Origin: Circinella umbellata
Taxonomy: Eukaryota; Mucoromycota; Mucoromycetes; Mucorales; Lichtheimiaceae
DNA: 64,000 bases
Direction: 5' to 3'
NCBI GenBank assembly: GCA_025093555.1
Contig: JAIWNF010000002.1
Location: 248,001-312,000 of the forward strand
The notes under the pieces are model-generated. The model searched no databases and was not told where the DNA came from. It saw only the letters and a list, made by a program, of their open reading frames with translations. This document shows positions 59,046-64,000 of this stretch, one piece after another (position 1 is the first letter of the stretch; the number at the start of each line of letters is the position of its first letter). Position numbers and translations under genes: made by a program.

Positions 59046-61895
59046 TTATTCAAACGTCAATTGATCCAAATCTGAATCTAACGCTGATTCAAGATCCTTT
59101 CGTGCAGATTCGCACTGTTTTTGTTGTAATTCTTGCCATGATAATATTATTTCCATATAAGAAGCATCATTTAAACTGCTTTCCGGTAATGCTGTTGTCA
59201 TTATTGTATCCATCAGTTTGTCGTCGTAGTTACTGTTGTTAGTATCATAGTCTAAAAGCGATGCGGATAGCGATATACATCCTTCATTGTTAATTGGTTG
59301 TAGTGATGACTGAAGACGCTGACTCTCTTCCTCATCCGGTAATTGCTTTGAAAGTTCGTACAGCACAACAGCATTCTGACACTGACATACAAGATCATCA
59401 TTCTTATATATATTTGCACATCGCCGTAAATTTCTACGTGCATGGAATGCAATCGTCATATCTTCATTATTACAATCTTGTAGAAAAAAGGTGGCGCACA
59501 TGGAAATGATACTAGAAATAATTATAATAAAATAAACGTCCACATTATATAAAATTTATATAATTTTTTTTATCATTATAGTACGTATATTCTATGTAAT
59601 AGTAATGGTGCTTACAAATCTTTCATAAAAGGTACTCCCCAAACAGGTGCCCTTTCAAAAAAGTCGATTATATTTTCCGCCAAATTTGTACAAACACGTA
59701 GTAAATGATTACTGGCAATGCCCATCCGTGTTATTCCTGTGCCGTGGCTAAAAAGCAGGGGTCGATAGAGAAGTAATGTTCCAGTATTATAAAGGAGATT
59801 GGAAGTCTCTGTATGTAACATAACAAAATTACTATGGTCAAAACATAACAATAAATAATTCAATTCACATTCTCCCACTTTGTCCGTTCTAATCCACCTA
59901 CCTTTATATAAATCAAAATATATTCTATCTTTTTGATAAACATATTCTTTTGAAAAATATGTCAATGCAGTTTCCTTCCATGTGACAAGTCCAACATCTA
60001 AATTCGTAATCATATTTGAAATATCATCTGTATTATCATTGTATCCGTTGTCTTGAGGTATATATAATGATAGAAGAATACGACAAATCCATTGTGCCAT
60101 TGGGATCATTTGAACATGTGGAGTATAGATGGGCCGTTTTTCAAGAATATCTTTTTCTGTTTGTTTTAATAGCGTTGGAATATCAAATTCTTTATTACTT
60201 GAAAGCTCATTGATACTTATACTTTTATCATCTGGTTCTTCCTCATAGATGGATGGTATCAGCACGTCAAAATCTTCGTTTCTGATTGTAAAGGGCTTCC
60301 CAGTAGCTGCAGCAGAAAATTTATCCCATATGTAAATACTGTGAGCAAGTCGTCGACGTAATTCGATTTCACCCTTTGGTAAATGTTGATAGCGATCTTC
60401 ACGATGGAGTTCTAAATCTTGTGACTAAACAAATAAACAGCATAATATGTTAAACTACATGTTTCTAATAGAAAGCGGTCTGTATATTGTTTGTGAATGT
60501 CATGTACATAGTATGTGGAAATTCTTTATTTACCATACGAATCGCCTTTAGTTTATATGGAAGTCGTAAATCATATATATATATATGTATGAAAAAAATG
60601 GATAAACATTTAGTTTCCACACAATCTCTATTTTTTCTGCTAATTCTATAATGTAACTTACTGCACCAAGAATAAGCCTAATAAAAAAAAGTTGGATGGA
60701 TGGTTATACTATTTTATTAGTGGACAAGTTATTCACACTTCAACCAGTTGAAATTTTTTACAGTGTTTTACCAGTTTGTCGAGACACCTTCACCATTATT
60801 GGAACTTGAAGTAAGTAGTGACACATATAACAATGTCTGTAGAGTACTTATAGTCGATTCCTTGTAAGCAAATTGCATGATATCCATAGCTTTAGATCGC
60901 AAATGTTTTCCTACTTGTCGTTCTATAGAATATTTATCTGTTGACAAATTCGCTCGAGGTAAAAATTGACAGCCCACTGCGCAAACAGCAAAAAACAGAT
61001 GACGTTTGAGTGGTTGAGGATATTGATAATAGTATTGTATTAAAAACAGACGTTTGTCGATTATAGGTATACGTGTATGAGTATAGTGGAAATAGCTATA
61101 ACAATATAAAATGAACAATCCATGAATATATATAAAGTGATTTTCAACCACTAAAAATCCCGCTTACGTTTTAATCATGCGTTCTGCTAAATCTATTGTG
61201 AAGGATGGTATTTCTTTTATCATGTCCATAGTTGCTTGTGGCAGAACTTGCTGTGGTAATGATAATGCTAATGATTTATTATCAATACTAGTGGAAACAT
61301 GATGTTGCTGCTCATTTTCGTTGAATTTTCCCATGACGTTCATCCAAGGTGAAAATACAAATTTGCTGGGTTTTTGTTCTTGTTGTTGTGCATCATTACC
61401 AACAGTAGAAGAACAATTGATTACATGTTTCGGTTCACTGGATGCTGATAATGACATTGTATTTTGACGATTTTTTCGTCCATCATCGACAGCTATTATA
61501 GAGGATTGGTCACTTTTCATTGCTGTTGATATCTCGTCGTCGTCATAATCTATAGCAATATTTTGTTTCGCTAAAAGAGACTCGAGGTGCTCTATCCGCT
61601 TTTCAAGTGAGGCAATATGTGCTCGAGAAGGTGGTCCACTTTTCTTTGATTCTGATATTAAGCACTCAATACCAGCTTTACAGCACCTTGTACATGGATA
61701 TTGTAAATAGGAGTCGCAACTAACTTTTCTATTACGACAAGTATTACAACTTCTCTTTTTATTATTGTCACCATGTTGTCTTGAATCATTATTCGATAAT
61801 GTTGAATCACATTGTTTTTGTTTTTGTTGTTGGTATGTAGAACTGTTCATCGCGTTCTCATTATATGGATTTAGTCGTTTTCTTTTCTTATACAT
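59046..61895 (-). CDS. Zn2Cys6 fungal transcription factor
   Basis: Nuclear DNA-binding regulator. Exons in transcript order are 61895-61168, 61095-60772, 60677-60662 (16 nt), 60545-60534 (12 nt), 60424-59616 and 59511-59046, giving 784 residues. The binuclear zinc cluster CNTCRNRKVSC...CTRC-x6-C lies at about residues 50-80 with correct spacing. It is followed by a short linker and a coiled-coil dimerisation stretch (IASLEKRIEHLESLLAKQ). The fungal-specific middle homology domain begins with ERMIKTYFHYTHTRIPIIDK and includes NWLILGAAIRMSQDLELHRE, which is assembled across the two microexons. The C-terminus is acidic (LESALDSDLDQLTFE). The start at 61895 is the first ATG in the frame; an ATG at 61850 is also possible. 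Target genes cannot be inferred. Confidence 0.88.
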
Positions 61896-63510
61896 CCAGT
61901 GACATGAAAGCTTAATAAGAAGGGGATATATCAATAAGGGCTTTTTCTGCTCAGACTCTTTTTTCTCATTTCTGGTTTTTTTTGCGTCATAAATTCCGGA
62001 ACAGGACGGAAGAATTGCCAAATTTAGTAAAAAAGAATTTCATGTCAAGATATTTTTATACAGTTTCTACATGACAGAAAGACAGACCGTTTAAAAGTGT
62101 CCAGGTCAAGGGACCTGCTACAACAAACATTAATAAAATTAAGCGTAGTCTATTTTTTTGCAGGGAGAATGAATGATGAAGGATCGGTACATAGCAACCC
62201 AGTTGATTGTTGAGCCTTTTTTTTATGTTACTATGATAGACTTCATATGTTGTTACTACGCAGTATACTGATACAATATCTACTTTGAGTTCTCTTTAAT
62301 ATAGTTTAGTTAAAACTTTTTATTTACTAAAATGTTTATGTATTTTGTATACTGCCCATTAATGTACACAACACGGCTATTGTTATCGTATCATCCGAAA
62401 AAAAAAACCTTTTGATTATGTACGTACTTGTTTTCTAATAATTTTAAGAGATGGGTTAATTATGATAAAGTAGTGAAAAATATCAGCAAAACTACGAACA
62501 GTCGTTAAAAGCATAAAGAATTAATGGAATATACATCAATAAGAAAAACCAGACTGACGGATAAATAACATGTACCTAATCACATTTGCACGAACACAAA
62601 CAGATGCAAAAAAATGTACGTACCGGAAAGAAAGCCTTATATATCAACTGTTCTTATTATATATTATTGCTTGTTGCACCAGAGAGAACGGATAATAAAA
62701 ACCACAAAGTTCCTTTTTCAAGCAATAGCAACTAGCAAAAGGATATAAAAAGTACAAAACAACTCACTGTTTATCAATATAATATGTTATTTTTTCGATT
62801 CTATTTTTTTTCACTTCCTTTTAAACTATCTCACTGCTCTCTTTATGATAAACTTAGATTCTATTTATACTATATGTTCAAGTTGCTTGTGTCTATTTTT
62901 TTTATAAAAAGTGACATAACACAGTATTGACACATGGGAATCCCCCCCACATGCAAACAAACCCTCATGAAAGGTTACACCTGTTTTCGTGTAATCTATA
63001 GTTATATCCTTTTTGAGGTAATGTTCGACAAAAATAGCCCCTCATCTCATTTTCTTTTGTAACAGTAGACACACACACATATATATAGTTATCAAGAAAG
63101 TTAGACGATCAAAAGACATAGGGGGAAAAGAATAAATAACTAATGATTCCCTTGTATGTTTGAGATTTAACCTTAAAATGGCTCTTTTTCTACAAATAAG
63201 TGTATGTATACATTTTTATGTGTGTGTGTGTTGTGTTTAAAAGAGCCTGAGTATATTTTATTGTTTGTAAAATGAGGGTGTGATCAGAAAAGGAGTATTA
63301 ATTTAGTGCTTTTGTTGTTGCTGGCGATGTCGTTAACTATTATGCAAGTGTCCCGAGAAACCCGTAAACTATTTAAAAACTGATTTTTTTTTCATTGCTA
63401 GTGATCCTGGTAACGTTCCCTTTTCTCTTTTTTTTTACACTTCTTTTTTTTTCCTCTTTTATTAGCCCCCATCGATAATCTATCGTCTATTATTTTTATA
63501 TATTGAAATA
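61896..63510. promoter_or_regulatory. divergent promoter region of the zinc-cluster factor and a secreted-protein gene
   Basis: 1.6 kb between divergent genes. A (CA)n/(TA)n patch at about 63066-63090, a (GT)n patch at about 63217-63235 and pyrimidine runs at 63418-63462 lie close to the + strand gene. Nothing coding is seen. Confidence 0.45.
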
Positions 63511-64000
63511 ATGAAACTTCTTTTTATTCAAGTCTTTTTGTGTATGTTTGTGGGGTTCGTGTCTAGTCAAACACAAGGGGATGCAGGTATAGCCATCAAC
63601 GCTCCTGCCCGCGGTGTAAGATACTTTTTATTTTTTGTTCTACTCAAAAAAACATAATAGTATTGCATTTGTTACTAAACTAAAATCAATTTATTACTTG
63701 ATTGTTATTCGGTTACATGTTTGCCATTATACATAGACTGTATGGAATGCTGGTAAAACTGAACAAGTTGCCTGGTAAAGCGTCGCTCCTTTCTATGTAT
63801 TACTATAAACATATATTATTATATCATTATATTATTATATCATTATATCATTATATCAAGCAGGAATATGGAAACCAATTAGTGAAGAAAATTTTTCCCA
63901 TAATCCCTAAAGAAAAAATGTAAAGAGCAAACAAAAAATACTAATATAACAAGTTATTATATATATAGGACTGTACACGATAATACCGTCAGCGAAATAC
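63511..64000 (+). CDS. 5' end of a gene for a secreted protein, cut by the window end
   Basis: The ATG at 63511 starts MKLLFIQVFLCMFVGFVSSQ, a clear cleavable signal peptide, followed by TQGDAGIAINAPARG, after which a GT donor opens at about 63616-63619. A plausible next exon begins after the TATATATAG acceptor at about 63961-63969. Joined as G+GA it reads LYTIIPSAKY to the window edge. The exact splice is uncertain because an alternative donor two bases later gives a stop. The start of the mature part could suit small cell-surface or wall-associated proteins, but too little is visible to name a family. Confidence 0.5.

Noticed and set aside
1..64000. tRNA and rRNA genes
   Set aside because: I looked for GTTCRANNC-type T-loops with a matching acceptor stem and for rRNA cores and found none; a covariance-model scan would be decisive.

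Overview
The window is nuclear DNA of an AT-rich, intron-rich fungus, most likely a Mucoromycotina/Mucorales species. The evidence is short introns of roughly 65-170 bp with GTAAG/GTATAT donors and TATATAG-type acceptors, closely spaced fungal housekeeping genes, a U2 snRNA gene, a GT48 beta-1,3-glucan synthase, a Ral-type Ras GTPase close to the third Mucor Ras type, and transposon relics of the kinds common in Mucorales. No prokaryotic features are present. All exon coordinates were read by eye from splice sites and frame continuity.

From 1 to 36.4 kb the window is a normal gene neighbourhood. A LINE 3' end (about 505-1246) is followed by RPA34 (RNA polymerase I subunit, +), U2 snRNA (+), a TGL2-type lipase (+), an EHD-family membrane-remodelling ATPase (+), a YIPF6/Yip4-type Golgi protein (-), the TRAPP subunit Trs33 (+), a GPI-type chitin deacetylase (+), a large Kelch-BTB protein (-), a decayed unidentified gene (-, 22.4-24.3 kb), an MCT-like MFS transporter (+), the 1781-residue glucan synthase FKS (-) and a Ral-like GTPase (-). 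Chitin deacetylase and FKS both build the cell wall; EHD, Yip4-type and Trs33 all act in membrane traffic. I see no evidence of co-regulation beyond shared divergent promoters.

From 38.5 to 58.9 kb the window is an accessory, transposon-dominated island. It holds a truncated Tc1/mariner relic, an LTR fragment, a LINE inserted into that LTR, a solo LTR inserted into the LINE with a clean 5-bp duplication, and a gag-like gene fused in frame to the LINE reverse transcriptase end. Next come a decayed LINE ORF1 and a decayed gene of unknown family interrupted by an extremely AT-rich, foreign-looking block (46.3-47.2 kb). Further on are a run of perfect small hairpins, an unrecognised Cys-containing ORF (48.5-49.4 kb), an LTR with a polypurine tract, two adjacent foldback elements with related termini, a second full-length copy of the solo LTR family, a decayed transposase-like gene, a second LINE family, a truncated PIF/Harbinger element with TIRs and a TTA duplication, and a pogo-like MITE with TA duplication.

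From 59 to 64 kb normal genes resume: a Zn2Cys6 fungal transcription factor (-) containing 16-nt and 12-nt microexons, and the 5' end of a secreted protein gene (+) that runs off the window.

The best candidates for something undescribed are the paired foldback elements, the AT-rich cysteine-cluster insertion with the nearby hairpin array, and the gag/LINE chimera.
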